Positions 47,812 to 60,151 of a DNA stretch of 64,000 nucleotides are shown here, in pieces. Position 1 is the stretch's first letter. Every line of letters starts with the position of its first letter. The stretch is taken from contig NC_061805.1 in NCBI RefSeq assembly GCF_021462225.1, positions 29,591,958 to 29,655,957 on the forward strand. Reading direction: 5' to 3'. Both the position numbers and the translations under genes were made by a program. Source of the stretch: Girardinichthys multiradiatus. Lineage: Eukaryota > Chordata > Actinopteri > Cyprinodontiformes > Goodeidae. The notes beneath the pieces were generated by a model, which saw only the letters and a list, made by a program, of their open reading frames with translations, was not told the DNA's origin and did not search any database.

Positions 47812-50800
47812 AATCTAATCTTGAATGACCATCAGTTTAAAATGTTATATTGCCAGTATTGTTCAAGTTCATCCTTAGCAAGAACTAGTTCTAAATTCAG
47901 TTCAGCCAGGTTGAAATTAATTGATTCGTTTATAGTTCAAATACTCTAAAAAAAAGTTAACAGCATCAATTTTAACTAGTTCTCATCCAGTTATCATATT
48001 TTGTCTGATATAAAATAAAAAATATAAATATTTTTAGAATATGAATTATCTCATTGCCTATCATCTGTTTTATTCTCTCCTGTTAACTTTGCTTACAGAA
48101 ACTGTAATTTAGAATGAATTCCCAAAACAGCTGCTCTCATTCACATACAGTATTTTGATAGTCATCAACAGAACAGAAAACTGAAATTCTGAATGAAAAG
48201 CATCCATTCAGGCTACCTTTGTAACTGTGGCAGTCTCTTTTATCCCCTTTTTTTGGCATCAAGTCAGCCCAGATTTGCCATAAGTTTTTGTTTTATTGTT
48301 TCTTTGCCCTTTAAACCACTATTACACAGTCAGAAAAACAACAGTACATGTGAGTAAGTGCTAAATACGGATAAATACAGACCCCATGTACATATCTGAA
48401 AGCAAAACTGTTACGGATCACAGCTGGAAGACTGATGCTTTAGCTTGGCCTTAGGGCCAAATCTCCAAAAAGCAAAACCCAGTGAAATCACCACAGTGTG
48501 TTTTAAGGCTATGCCACAGGAATAAAAACATCTTGTGTCAATCAGCAAAGTAAAGCACCAAACACATTCAAAATATTAATGGGGCTGAGCTGCCAAGTTA
48601 TGTGGTCAGATGAGATCAAAATAAAAGTTTCTTGCTTTAAACATCAAAGGTTGGTTTTGGTGTAGACAGAGAAATAGGCATACAAAAAGCACCTGACGCC
48701 TTCTGTGAAGAATGGTTGATGGTCTTTGATGTTGAGAAGCTTTTTTTATTGAAAAGGTCTGTAAACTCTGTTATAATACACAGTTTAATGGATTTAAATG
48801 ACAACAGATTAAAAATGTATTTTGGTATTTGATGTATTGTGCTTATTAAACCCATCACACACTACAGGAAGTCACAAAAATCCTCCAAACCTTGGAACAC
48901 ACACTTTTATTTTATAATAAGAAAACAAAACAGAAAATAGTAATTAATGTACTTTTCATTGTATGTTTTTTTTTCTTCTATACAAGGGCCATAACTGTAC
49001 AAAACACTGGAAAAGGGAAATGCTGGTGAGTGGATGCTGAGATTGGAAAACTTAGAAGGCACATTTATCCTTATTGTACAATTAATGTAATCATGAAACA
49101 ATCAATTTGAATTTACAGAGGATATAAGAACCCACAGTCATCCTCCAGTATAGTCAGGTGGTTTATACCTTTAGAAGTGGTGAAAGATGTAGCAGGTAAA
49201 GATTAATGTTCAGTGACACAGAAGCATTAAAATGAAAATTCTGCTCACAAATTTAATTTGGAACAGCCGCAAGTGTTGAATTCACTGATTTTCCACACTG
49301 TGGAGGTGCTGTGAACTCCATCAAGAATCCAACATATCCCCCCAATGTGAATAAGACTGGCACAGGAAACCTGTTTCTAGGTCTGAAGAGAAATTCTGGA
49401 CTTCAACAGTTTCAAAAGATTCAGCTGTGTGGTACAAATAAGCATAATTCCTCTCTCAATAAGTAAATTTCTGAGAGAAATTAACATTGAGGCAAAATGG
49501 TTTATAAACACAACTGAAATAGAAATCATTACAAATGCTTTGTTTGAAAGTTGTTCAAACAAACCAACCTAAAGGTTGAGACAATTCAGAAGTCACTAAA
49601 AGAGATGCATGTAAAATGGTTTAGATTAGATGGTGAAGTTGGGGGAAATTAGTGTGAACTCTACAAAAAACGATTTGATTGTCTCGGGGCTGCTTTAAAA
49701 TTCAAGGAATATCAACTAAAGGATCACTCAAATACCTAATCCAACTAAAGTCAGCCTTTCTGTCTGCTAACTATAGTAAATCACATAGGGGTCAAATGTC
49801 TTGACAAGGTGAAATAGTTTAACTGTCAAACAAAGAAATACATAATAAGCAGTACAACAATAAATACAGTGAGTAAAAAACCAATAAACAAATAATTATA
49901 TATGCAGTCCTTGTCCATCTTATTGCAGTGGTTTTTGAAATGGTGTTGTACACTTTTATATAGCTCATCATAATTTTTTGTTGTTTTTCAATTTGAAATC
50001 ACTTTTAATATCTGTCAAATGTAATCTAGAGAAAATACATAGTTGAGATGTTTTGTTGTTCTTTTTCTTAATGCTTTTCTCTCTAAGGTTTTATTTATTC
50101 CTATTTTTGAGGATCATTTTATTTTTCTGATGTGATGCTATTCACCTTTTCCTGGCATTTATGTTGAAAACCAACAATAACTTCCAGCTTTAAATTTTAC
50201 ATTTATTTGATTCTTTCAAATTTATTTATTAGACCAAAGTTTTATAAAATATGTGCAAGTATTTAATAAATGAAAGAAGGGATCATTCTTCTGTGAACAC
50301 AATTATAGTAGTCAAAAGGATTATTTTCATTTAAAGCAATCAGTCCATATTAAAAAAAATCTTTAAAGAATTACATATTTAAAAACAACAGATGATGTTA
50401 TCATATGATTTTCTTATATATAAAATGTTTAAAATGTTTGTGTTTAAAATGTCTGAAGTATTGTTTAATCTGTTAAATAAATTTAAAAAAACGCAATAAC
50501 TGGTAATCTTTTATTTTCCCATGGAATTTCTGTGTGTATTTTAATTGTGTTTTTGTTTAACCTCTTCATTTTCAAATTCTTCTGCGCACTCTATTGGTTT
50601 GCTTAACATTTCAACCTAAAACGTTGCTTGTGTAAGACACTTGCAGACATTGTGAGTAAAACAAAGCAGAGATAGCAGAGATTTGCACACACTGAAGACA
50701 TTTAAATTAATCTGAAAGTGCCGTAAAAATGACATACATTAAACTCAACATATCATTTTGCGGCCTGCAGACATCTCGTAGCACCTTATTTCCCCACATT

Positions 50801-51304
50801 ATTTTACTGAACCTGACAAAAATCTCCCTTGAGCTGCTAAATATTGCATTAGCTAAGTACTGTCAAAAATGCCCAAGCTGCAGTTATAAAAATCTGTCAG
50901 GGCTTCTTTAAATTTAGCAAGTTTCTCAAAACTTTTTTACAAACCAAAGCTGACATTTATGGGGAAAATGTTTCTCTTTTTTTAGCCTAGTTTTAGAAAT
51001 AAACGATTGCCACAACATACGCATTGTACCTGCATGTTTGCTTCCTGAAGGGCACTCAAACATTGCTTAACCTTTAACTATGATAGACAATCTTTTTAAG
51101 TACTTTATTGTGTGCTGAAGGTTCACTTGATGAGTTTCTTACTCAGGAGGCTGCTTGAAATATTAAGTTGCTGTCATTCACATTTGTGACCGACCATCAT
51201 CCATGAATGTTCACCTCACCATAGCATCACTGGCTTTTACTGTTTTGGATCTTAGTACATCATTTCATAGTCTGCCACAATATTAAATATTAGTCATTGT
51301 AGTA
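47812..51304. other. unassigned stretch, possibly including more decayed Tc1 text
   Basis: At about 48593-48625 the phrase CCAAGTTATGTGGTCAGATGAGATCAAAAT resembles the first catalytic Asp region of Tc1 transposases on the plus strand, but no ends can be seen. The rest is featureless AT-rich sequence. Confidence 0.4.
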
Positions 51305-51305
51305 C

Positions 51306-51546
51306 GAGGTGACTGTGGCTCAGTAGCAAGAGAAGTCGTCTTGCAATCAGAAGGTTGTGGGTTTGATTCCAACTTCCTCCTGCCATATGTTGATGTGCCC
51401 CTGAGCAAGGCAATTCACCTCAAGTTGCCTACCAATCAATGTGAGAGCATTAGTGAGTGTGATTGGGTGACTTTGGTGGCTCTAGTGTAAAGCGCTTTGA
51501 GTGGTCTGTATGACTGGAAAGGTGCAATATAAGTTCAATCCATTTA
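51306..51546 (+). mobile_element. tRNA-derived SINE, plus strand
   Basis: Starts GAGGTGACTGTGGCTCAGTA with A-box-like TGGCTCAGTAGCAAG (51316-51330) and B-box GGGTTTGATTCC (51359-51370, canonical GGTTCGATTCC with one change). The body reads CTGAGCAAGGCAATTCACC, and the tail region GTAAAGCGCTTTGAGTGGTC to CAATATAAGTTCAATCCATT is shared by many teleost SINEs. A possible short TAGTA duplication flanks it but is too short to rely on. Confidence 0.85.
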
Positions 51547-54100
51547 GTATTTTTATTGGTATAAATTTCGATTTAAATAAATCTGTCTCAAATGTTATTG
51601 TATGTTAGTTGTATGTAAGCAGCAAGATAAGGGAACTGGGATTGTGATAAGCAGTTTCCTTAATAATTATTGAATACAGAGCTTATGATATATAACTAAT
51701 TGAAGTTTTGAATTCACTTTCACAAAATATTATCTTAGAAGTAGCTCTGAGACTCCTGCCTACTGTCTTTCTGCTCTAATCCTTAAAAATAAGACTATGC
51801 ATTTTTGAGGGCAGGTTCTCAAGCTAATAGGCTATTAAGATTGTATTTGGCCATGCTTTTTACAGTGGCTATATAGCTCAATATTGTCAGGGGCATATCT
51901 AACTCATCTGAACAGAAACAGATTTGATTTTCTCTTACATATTCTTAACAACATTATTTTTTTATTTCAGTTTCAGATATGCAGTGAAAATTATGTTGGT
52001 CCAGCACATTCCCTCAATGGTATCACTTTAAATTTCAATAGTCATTAAGACCCCCACTGAAAAAAATAAAAAGGACAAAAAAGGCATGAATTTATGTGTA
52101 TGTCTTTCTATATATGTGCTGTATGCACACTTATGTAAATGACAAGTTAACCTGAGGGTAACTAATGGGGTTAAAATGTGTAGGAAGGGCAAAAAGATTA
52201 GTAAAGGGAGGCGAGAGAATAACTTCTGTTTAAACAGAAGAATCAGTAAGTGTAATTTGCCTAAAGGTGGGTTGTTCAGAGAGTGAGTGTATGAGACAGA
52301 AAGAAGATTAATCATGACCCAAAATGAAGGAGAGTTAAATTAAAAAAGCAAGACTGTAGATACAGGATGATAGAGGAATATTGGTGTCTCAGGGACAAAG
52401 GCAGACGAGAGCGTATATTTAATCACAACATTAACATACAACATTTAGAAAAATACTATTTGATTATTATTGGAATTCTCACACATCATTTAATTGTATT
52501 TGAGTCAAAATCTTTAGCTATTGCTTTGATTCCAATATATATATATATATTGTTTTTATTTTAAGGCAAAATTTGATTTACTGCAATCAAATACTAAATA
52601 TTAAAAGCTGTTGGATTTCCCTAATTCGGAAAAAAATGAAAGTAGGTCTGAAGCAAAATGCTGGCAAAAATAAATTTTTATGATTAAAAAGCTCCATTTA
52701 CTAATTATAATAAGTCCACTTACTGTTTATATGTTTTTATTTGCTACACTGATTTTGATAAACTAAGTTATAGTTGCACCAAAAAACTGCTTTTTATGTT
52801 TGCTCATGTTTCTTGCACAAATTAGTGTCCTGATCAATGATTAAAACTGTATGTTGGCAACAAATCATTAGGCTTTTGTTCTTTAAAAGTCAGTTCTCTT
52901 GCAAGAAAGGAACTACAACCACAAATGTGTAGCCTGTAATTTTTAACTTTAACTTGGTGTGGTCTAAATGTAAACCTAGTTATGTATCCCTTAATTCTAA
53001 GGGACACCATACTGAACATACAGTGTGGTGGACATCTGATGACGGTACTGAGTTAGGTGGGAAAAAGAACAAATTTTGCCTGAAGCCTGGATGCTGTAAA
53101 ACCGAGTTAAGTTATAAAATTTTCATGCTGACGTTCAAATGCAAATTGTTTTTGTGACACTGTCAAAGAAAAGCTCTAGCACAGTTTGATAAAAAAGGGG
53201 AGGATGTGGTGGAGGAAAAAGCCCAAGCAGTGGCCCATATGTTTTATGACTACATTTTTCAATAGTTGGAGCTTTATCAGCTCAGATTAGTAAATATTAA
53301 CAAATTTGGATTTTGTGCACATTATACCTTCTGACTGAACTTGTGGGATATGCACACAGAAAAATATTTTCTCAGTGGCCTTGGCCCAGTGTGAGTATTT
53401 TTATTAATGTTTTATTTATATATATTTGTTGATTATATACATTTTATAAATTATATTTTATTACAGCACTTATGTTTTTTTATATTTGGTTTATGAATTA
53501 ATTAGATGGAGAGACGTCTGCACCAGGGTAAAATTACTGTGTGATGCATGCTCAGGTGTGGTGTACAAAAAACTCATCTGCATCCCCTCATACTGCTGAT
53601 AATCCAATAAAAATGCTGATCGGGGTTTCCTCTTTCTCAGTAGCTAAAGCTGATGGTGAAAGCACAGAAACTTTCCATATGGTATATGATGAAATTCCAT
53701 AGATGGTACACAAACATCCTAGTGAATATATGACACCTGGGGCAAAGGAACAGCACTGCAAACAACGCAGTAGCTTGATGGTTGACTTTACACTGAAATA
53801 AGGTCTTTGGAATATGCCTCAGTCCGATAATGTTGGAACATTCTTGAAGGTTTTGCAAACTGTAAGGCAGTCTTAATATAGTGTAAAGGGGTCAAATTGA
53901 TGACAGATGGTTGTATTTTCCTAATGCATTTCTGGAATTCTGGAAACTACTGAATGAAATGTATATTGTAGCTGACCTTCATTCTGCCGTGTGAAAAAAA
54001 TATTACTAAAACAAGATCTTTGAAAGTTCAACTCTCAAAACAATTTATGCAAGGTCATCTTTGTTGTTAATTATAGTCATGGAGACATAAAATAAAAGCC
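51547..54100. other. unassigned stretch
   Basis: AT-rich, with a short (AT)n run near 52535-52550. No exon or bounded repeat recognised. Confidence 0.45.
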
Positions 54101-54229
54101 AGTGTTTCCAGACTGTGCTGAAGTTCTCAGGTGTGCTGGGTGACAGGGGCGACTTATCCTGCTGATTGCTTGGTGGAGTCTTTAAGCATGAGGCTGCCAG
54201 TACTTCGATGCCAGAGTGTCTGCCTTCTG

Positions 54230-54840
54230 TGGTAACAAGTTCAGCCAATGCAAAGTCTACGCTTCGTCTCTCGTTTTTGGATTAACTTTGTTCATGTGTT
54301 TTTGCAGACCAAGTACCAAGACCTTTTGGATTTATGTCTCTGAACCACGGACTCTGTGAGGTAACTGTTTCCTGGTTAAGCTTTGTTTGGTGGATTTTGT
54401 TCTCTGCTTCGTTTTCGTCTAGATCTTCGACCAAGCTGGTAGTTTCCTGCAACCTTCATCTCCTGGACCAAGAACTAAGCGTAACTTGTCCACCCTCCAC
54501 CCCAAGTATCAGCACAAGGAAACAACCTCACCTTTTCACCAAGCACAAGTAAGTCACAACCAAGTGATCAACTAAGTAGACTGGACTTCAACAACCCGAA
54601 TCCCTCTATCCCTGGCAACCTGACCACATCCATTCAGTAAGCCGTTTATTTTTCCTTCTCGGAATTTCTTGTTTATTGCCATCTACGTGTGTTCCCTGTA
54701 TTTAAAAGTTATCTTCCCCTCTTCCCCAACATTTGGAGTTTCGCCTGTTTACATTCCCTATTCATTTTGTTCCCAAATAAACAACCTTTATTACTTTTTA
54801 TTCTTTCTCTGGAGTGTTCTCTGTATGTGGGTCAGAGCTA
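54230..54840 (+). repeat. possible relative of the TCACA-type dispersed elements
   Basis: Pyrimidine-rich text with a GTATTTAAAAG box (about 54698), a CAAATAAACAACC poly(A)-like signal (about 54774) and a terminal CTCTGTATGTGGGTC. This resembles the layout of the element at 28048, but neither the TCACA start nor a target duplication was found. Confidence 0.3.
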
Positions 54841-54849
54841 TTTCGAAAA

Positions 54850-57800
54850 TGACAGTCTTGTTCTGGTGCAACTGTTTTTAGCTGCTTTCACACAGACAAT
54901 GTGAAAAAATAAAAATAAAAGGGAAACAAACAAAAGTTTATTTTCTGACTAAATTTAAAAGGTAAATATTCTCAGGCCTTAAAATGACCAGTTGCATATA
55001 TACATTTAAATGCATACAGACAACTTTGAACTCTCTTCTCCATCACTTCATGGTATACTTCCTTTTTTTTCCTTTAAGAGGAGCTCAATCATATTTGGAG
55101 CTGTGCACAGTAAAAGCATTGGACTGAACTAAGAGGAAAATAGCGTTAAGAGGAGCTCTTTTAGTGTTTGTGCTCAGTGAGTGGTATCCACCACTATATG
55201 CATCTTATCACAAATAAATAAAGAAAAAAGCTTTTGAAAAGCATATCATTAGGTTGGATTAGTCCCATGGAGTAAATAAGTGAGTAGCAAAGAGTTTGTA
55301 TTTTCTTTTTTTTTTAAATCTCTGCCAATTTAGGAAGGAAAGTGTTTTTCAAAAAAAAAAAAACAACATGAAAGCAAAACCTTTTTCCATCTTTTCTCTT
55401 ACAGTTTTACTTTTCTTCATTTTTCTTTTTCTCCTCCATTGTGTCTTGTTGAAATCACTTTTAAGGGATTTGAAGGAGAGTAAATGTCCAAACCTCCTTT
55501 TCAAATCCTGTTTTGTAAGTTTGTCCTCATTTATAAGTGCTTTTGTGGATACGTGGCAGAAAAAGAAACAAGAGAGCAAGCAAGCAATATGTAAGAAACT
55601 ATCAAAAGCTTCCGAAACATCTGCTGATCCATGACACGTCCTTATGTTCCACTGAAAAGTAGAAGGGGAAAAAAATTAAGTCAACAATATTTAGTGACCT
55701 GACAAAACCTGCCGATTGCCTGGGAAATTTAAGTGTTGAAGGCTAGACGGATTATTATGTGTCCCCTGGGTGGAAGGGCTGGGAAAAACCAGGACGAGGC
55801 ACTCGTATCAAAGACATTTTATAAACAAAAAGAGCAGGTTCAGATTCATCTCTTCAGTGGAGTCTGTGATTGATACAAAGGTAAAATGTGTTGAAAAGTG
55901 AGTTTAGAAGGGAAATCAAAAAGGAAGTACGTCTATTTGCCACACTGCTTGAACCTGGTGTAATTTATTATGGAGGAAATGTATACTTTCCCCAAAAACA
56001 CGCACACAAAGGAAGAGTGTTCTCACTCACGGTCCCAGAGTGCATAGTACTTATGTAGTTTCCTACCTCACGCAGACTGAAAAGTCATTTCAAGGATGAG
56101 TATGTGCTACACATATATACAATGTTTACTATATAAACACATGCTGGTTTTGTTAGACTGTAAATTGTCTGTCATGGAAAAGAAAACTCCTTACTGAAAG
56201 AAAGCAAAGTCTATACAAACCAAATCTACAATTCTTCAGATGTTTTTAATCTTAGACAGCCATCCAGTCTTTCCCATTCTCTCCCTTCCTCTTTTCCCTT
56301 CCCTTTACTCTTCAAACTAGACCTCTGCAATTAAGATTTCTTATCCCTCTTTTCATTTGGTAAAAATCCAGCACAAAAACATTTACTGTATTAGAGTAAA
56401 AAATACATTCCTCAGGGCATTCGCATACACACAATAAGGCTTGTGTAAAATGATTCATACTTTTGGGTAAAGGCAGCAACATACCACTACCTACCACAAC
56501 CTATCACACTAAACACAGCTCTGAGAGCGTGCAGTGGCACTGGCAATCAATCACCTGACAGTGAAGCATATGGTGTGCACAGACAGAGGTTTGAAAAACA
56601 CATGTTCATGCACATGCACAACTACAAGCAGTAAATAGGATGTTTTGAGTAACTGAGAGTGACAGGCTTCACAAAGTTCTCCAGGAAAATGCACTGCTGT
56701 CAATTTAAAAGTCCAAATTTATCAAAACTCCTTACTTACACACATAAAATATAGGGCATTTTGTATAATTAATAATTTAAAGACACTTCTTACGAGGGGT
56801 ATAACAATATATATTTTGCTCAGTTTTCTAGGTCAGATTTAATCGTTACATAAAAGGGAAGAAATGCATAAAATAAATCAATGATAACCTGAAAAATTCA
56901 TAAACAGAAAAAAAAAAACAGTAAAACAATTTACAATAGGCGGGTATGGCATTGTCACCCTAAAGAGATTCACACAGAAACCTCGATAGTGAAACAGCAC
57001 TGCTAAAAAAAAACTAAAAACTGTGAAATATAGATAAGCCATCCCTCCCCAGCCCTTTAATCTCCGTTGGTTCATTAGAAAGTCACAGCTTAGAATACGG
57101 CAAAGTGAAACAAATCCCAGAACTAAAGCTCAAAGATTCAGGCCATGCAGCAAAAGAGAAAGAGAAAGAATGGGGACTGTGTGTGGGACAAAAAGAGAAA
57201 TTATATGAAAAATAACGGTAGAGTGGAACAGAAAGGGGAAAGGACATAAACATGATATTTTTTCCTTTGGTACTCAGTCATAACAGGATTTTTTTGGAAG
57301 CCAAATAACAATTATTTACAGTTCTGTCAACATCCTGCAGCCACTGTTTCCCTGCTAGTATGACCTACAAAGTGACCTGCCAGTGTATACTGGTGACCAG
57401 CCGCAAATTACCATGACAGAAGTGACCTTTTAGGGAATAAAAAGAAGCCCCAAAAAGGGAGAAAGCTGCCTATTAGCAATGTTGCCCTGTTCAACTTGAT
57501 TGAGCTGTCTGATGTTAACAGACTCAGTGTAAGCATTGCCAAATAGAATCTAGTTATATGAAAACACTTATTGTTCTTATGTTACCTGAAAACTGAAAAG
57601 CATTTAATAATCCCATAAGTCTCAGAACTGCAAATGCCTGCAACTGAGTAGAGATAATCCACGAAATTGGCAAGAGAAAACAATCGGAACACTTTTAGCT
57701 TGAACTGGAACTGAGTGATGACTAGCTGGATGGAGGCTCAAAAATACCATTTTCCAGGCAGTGAACACAACAAACCTTTATACTATCAGGCCACAGTAAC

Positions 57801-57878
57801 AACAAACTCTTCAGTGTGGACACTGTTGCTGAGTGAAGAGGACTCAAAGCTATTTTCTCAATGGCTTTTCCCAGTCTC
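54850..57878. other. unassigned stretch
   Basis: AT-rich; pyrimidine-rich near 56270-56320 and purine-rich near 57110-57245. The 112-codon ORF at 55296-55634 is rich in K, F, L and S in a manner typical of chance ORFs. Confidence 0.45.
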
Positions 57879-57886
57879 ACTGTGTT

Positions 57887-60143
57887 TGGAGGTAAATTTG
57901 TCTCAATATAATTCAATCAAACAAAAAACTAATTTCAATCAAAAAAAATAAATCTCAATCAAAAAAATTAATTGTGGTCAAAACTTTTGGAATATTAAAT
58001 CAAAATGAACTAATCTCAATCAAAAAATATTAAGTTGTGATCAAAACTTTGAGAGTTGTAACATTTTTTTTTTATGGAATATTTTATTTTGGGGAGAAAA
58101 GAAAATTGTTTGAAAAAACTTTTTTTTGATTAAAGTGACTCATTTTTTCTCATGAAGAGAAAAAAGTTATTTGCAAAACATAAGCTTTTATTTGCGCATG
58201 TCAAACATCTTTGGTTACGACTCTCGCTCTTTTGGTTTTGACGCTCTGTTTTTGGTTGAACTCAACGAATTTTGAGTGCTGAGAACATGAACATCCTGGA
58301 CGTGGCCTAAAGATGAACGCTGTAAGACATTTCCCTATTGGTTAGCGCTGACTAAAGCGGCCGCCAGAACTGCAGGGCTTGTACAGAAGAAAACTGCAGT
58401 CAAGTGAGCCAACAGTCAGAAATACGCGGTCAATCCAGCCGACACCAGCTCTCTCTTAAAGATTAGCGTCGCACATACAAGGTGCATTACGGTAATGGAG
58501 CAGAAAGGACCCCGATCCTGGCAACGGTTGAGAAAATAAGAGGAAAACAGAAAAGTAACCTACAGAACATTTATATTAATTACATTTTTACCACTTTCAC
58601 ATTCATGTTTTATGTAAAATAATAAATATTTAATATTTTACTGTACAGTTTTGGAGAAATACCTTGTCAAAGTACCTCGAAATGCTTAACCAGCAAATGC
58701 TTTTGCCTAACTTTGAGGAATTTATTTCTCCAAAACCATGAGAGGTGACAACACAATCTCTCCAGATTTTATTAGAGGGTTATCTATATAATAACCAGTA
58801 TTAATATTTCATAATTTTACTGTAAAGGTTTGGAGAAATACACAACTACCCCAAGTGTAGTATAAAACAGAGTCCATGTCGGGAAGACAGCATCCCATAA
58901 TCCTTCCTTCCTCTCCTGTGCAGTTCCCACACCACACTGTCATGCTGAGACTTTGAGTGCTTTCCACCGTGGCCCTGTAGACATTTGTAAGCAGCTGAGG
59001 AGAGAGAACAGTCTGTTTTCATGTCCTGATGAAGAAGAGCTGTTGTACCTTCTGCAACAGGCGATGGGCATTTCCAGTCCAGGAGAGGTCAGAAGAGATT
59101 TGGATGCTCTTGCACTTTAAGCTGTCCAGACCACTTCCCACAGGACCTCACCGACCTCACCAAAAAGAAGCGTTTGTCGTACTTTGTTGGGATAGTTGTG
59201 TATTTCTCCAGAAATCAACAGTGAAATTATGAAATACTAATTCTGGTTATAATATAGATGACCCTCTAATATAATCTGAAGAGATTGTGTTGTCGCCTCT
59301 CACGGTTTTGGAGAAATAAATTCCTGAAAGTGGGACAAATGCATATAATGGCTGAGCATTTTGAGGTACTTTGACAAGATATTTCTCCAAAACTGTACAG
59401 TAAAATATTAAATATTTATTATTTTACATAAAACATGAATGTGAAAGTTGTAAAAATGTAATTAATATAAATGTTCTGTAGGTTACTTTTCTGTTTTCCT
59501 CTTATTTTCTCAACCGTTGCCAGGATCGGCGTCCTTTCTGCTCCATTACCGTAATGCGCCTTGCATGCGCTACGCTAATCTTTAAGAGACAGCTAGTGTC
59601 GGCTGACATCACCGCGTATTTCTGACTGTCGGCTCACTTAACCGCAATTTTCTTCTGTACAAGCCCTGCAGTTCTAGCGGCCGCTTTAGTCAGCGCTAAC
59701 CAATAGGGAAATGTCTTACAGCGTTCGTCTTTAGGCCACGCCCAGGATGTTCATGTTTCCAGCACTCAAAATCCGTTGAGTTCAACCAAAAACAGAGAGC
59801 ATCAAAACCAAAAGAGCGAGAGTCATAACCAAAGATTTTTGATGCGCAAATAAAAGTTTATGTTTTGCAAATAATGTTTTTCCCTTCATGAGAAAAAATG
59901 AGTAATTTTAATCAAAAATGTTTTTTCAAACTATTTTTTTTTCTCCCCAAAATAAAATATTCCATAAAAAAAAAAAATTGTTACAACTCTGAAAGTATTG
60001 ATCACAACTTAATATTTTTTGATTGAGATTTTTTTTTTTTTTGATTGAATATTCCAAACGTTTTGACCACAATTTATTTTATTGATTGAGATTAGTTTTT
60101 TTTTTTTTTGATTGAATAATATTGAGACAAATTTACCTCCATA
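57887..60143. mobile_element. foldback DNA transposon with ~0.95-kb inverted arms and 8-bp target duplication
   Basis: Flanked by exact ACTGTGTT copies (57879-57886 and 60144-60151). The right end reads TATGGAGGTAAATTTGTCTC inward; the left end begins TGGAGG, lacking the TA. The arms (57887 to about 58858, and about 59187 to 60143) are closely matching inverted repeats along their whole length, including a GCGGCCGC in each arm. Subterminal AATCTCAATCAAAAAA motifs repeat several times in each arm, and a TTTGGAGAAATA motif occurs three times per arm. The unique centre is about 330 bp. There is no transposase. An 8-bp duplication is compatible with hAT, P or Zisupton-type transposition; the superfamily cannot be decided here. 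Confidence 0.9.
58924..59120 (+). other. exon-like ORF in the centre of the foldback element
   Basis: Directly after TCCTTCCTTCCTCTCCTGTGCAG, a strong splice-acceptor-like sequence ending at 58923, an open frame of 64 codons runs to TAA at 59118-59120. The peptide has ordinary protein composition (AFHRGPVDICKQLRREN, then CPDEEELLYLLQQAMGI, then EVRRDLDALAL). It could be a captured host exon or the last exon of the ancestral transposase. The family is not recognised, and a chance ORF of this size is possible. Confidence 0.35.
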
Positions 60144-60151
60144 ACTGTGTT

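Noticed and set aside
51306..51380. Functional tRNA gene suggested by A-box and B-box
   Set aside because: No cloverleaf with paired acceptor stem; the downstream text is the body of a known type of SINE.
55296..55634. 112-codon ORF with a hydrophobic segment
   Set aside because: Lys/Phe/Leu/Ser-rich and begins beside an A-run; no sign of an exon or signal-peptide gene beyond what AT-rich DNA gives by chance.
57887..60143. Assembly artefact producing an artificial palindrome
   Set aside because: The arms differ at scattered positions and indels and the locus has an exact 8-bp target duplication, which favours a real insertion.
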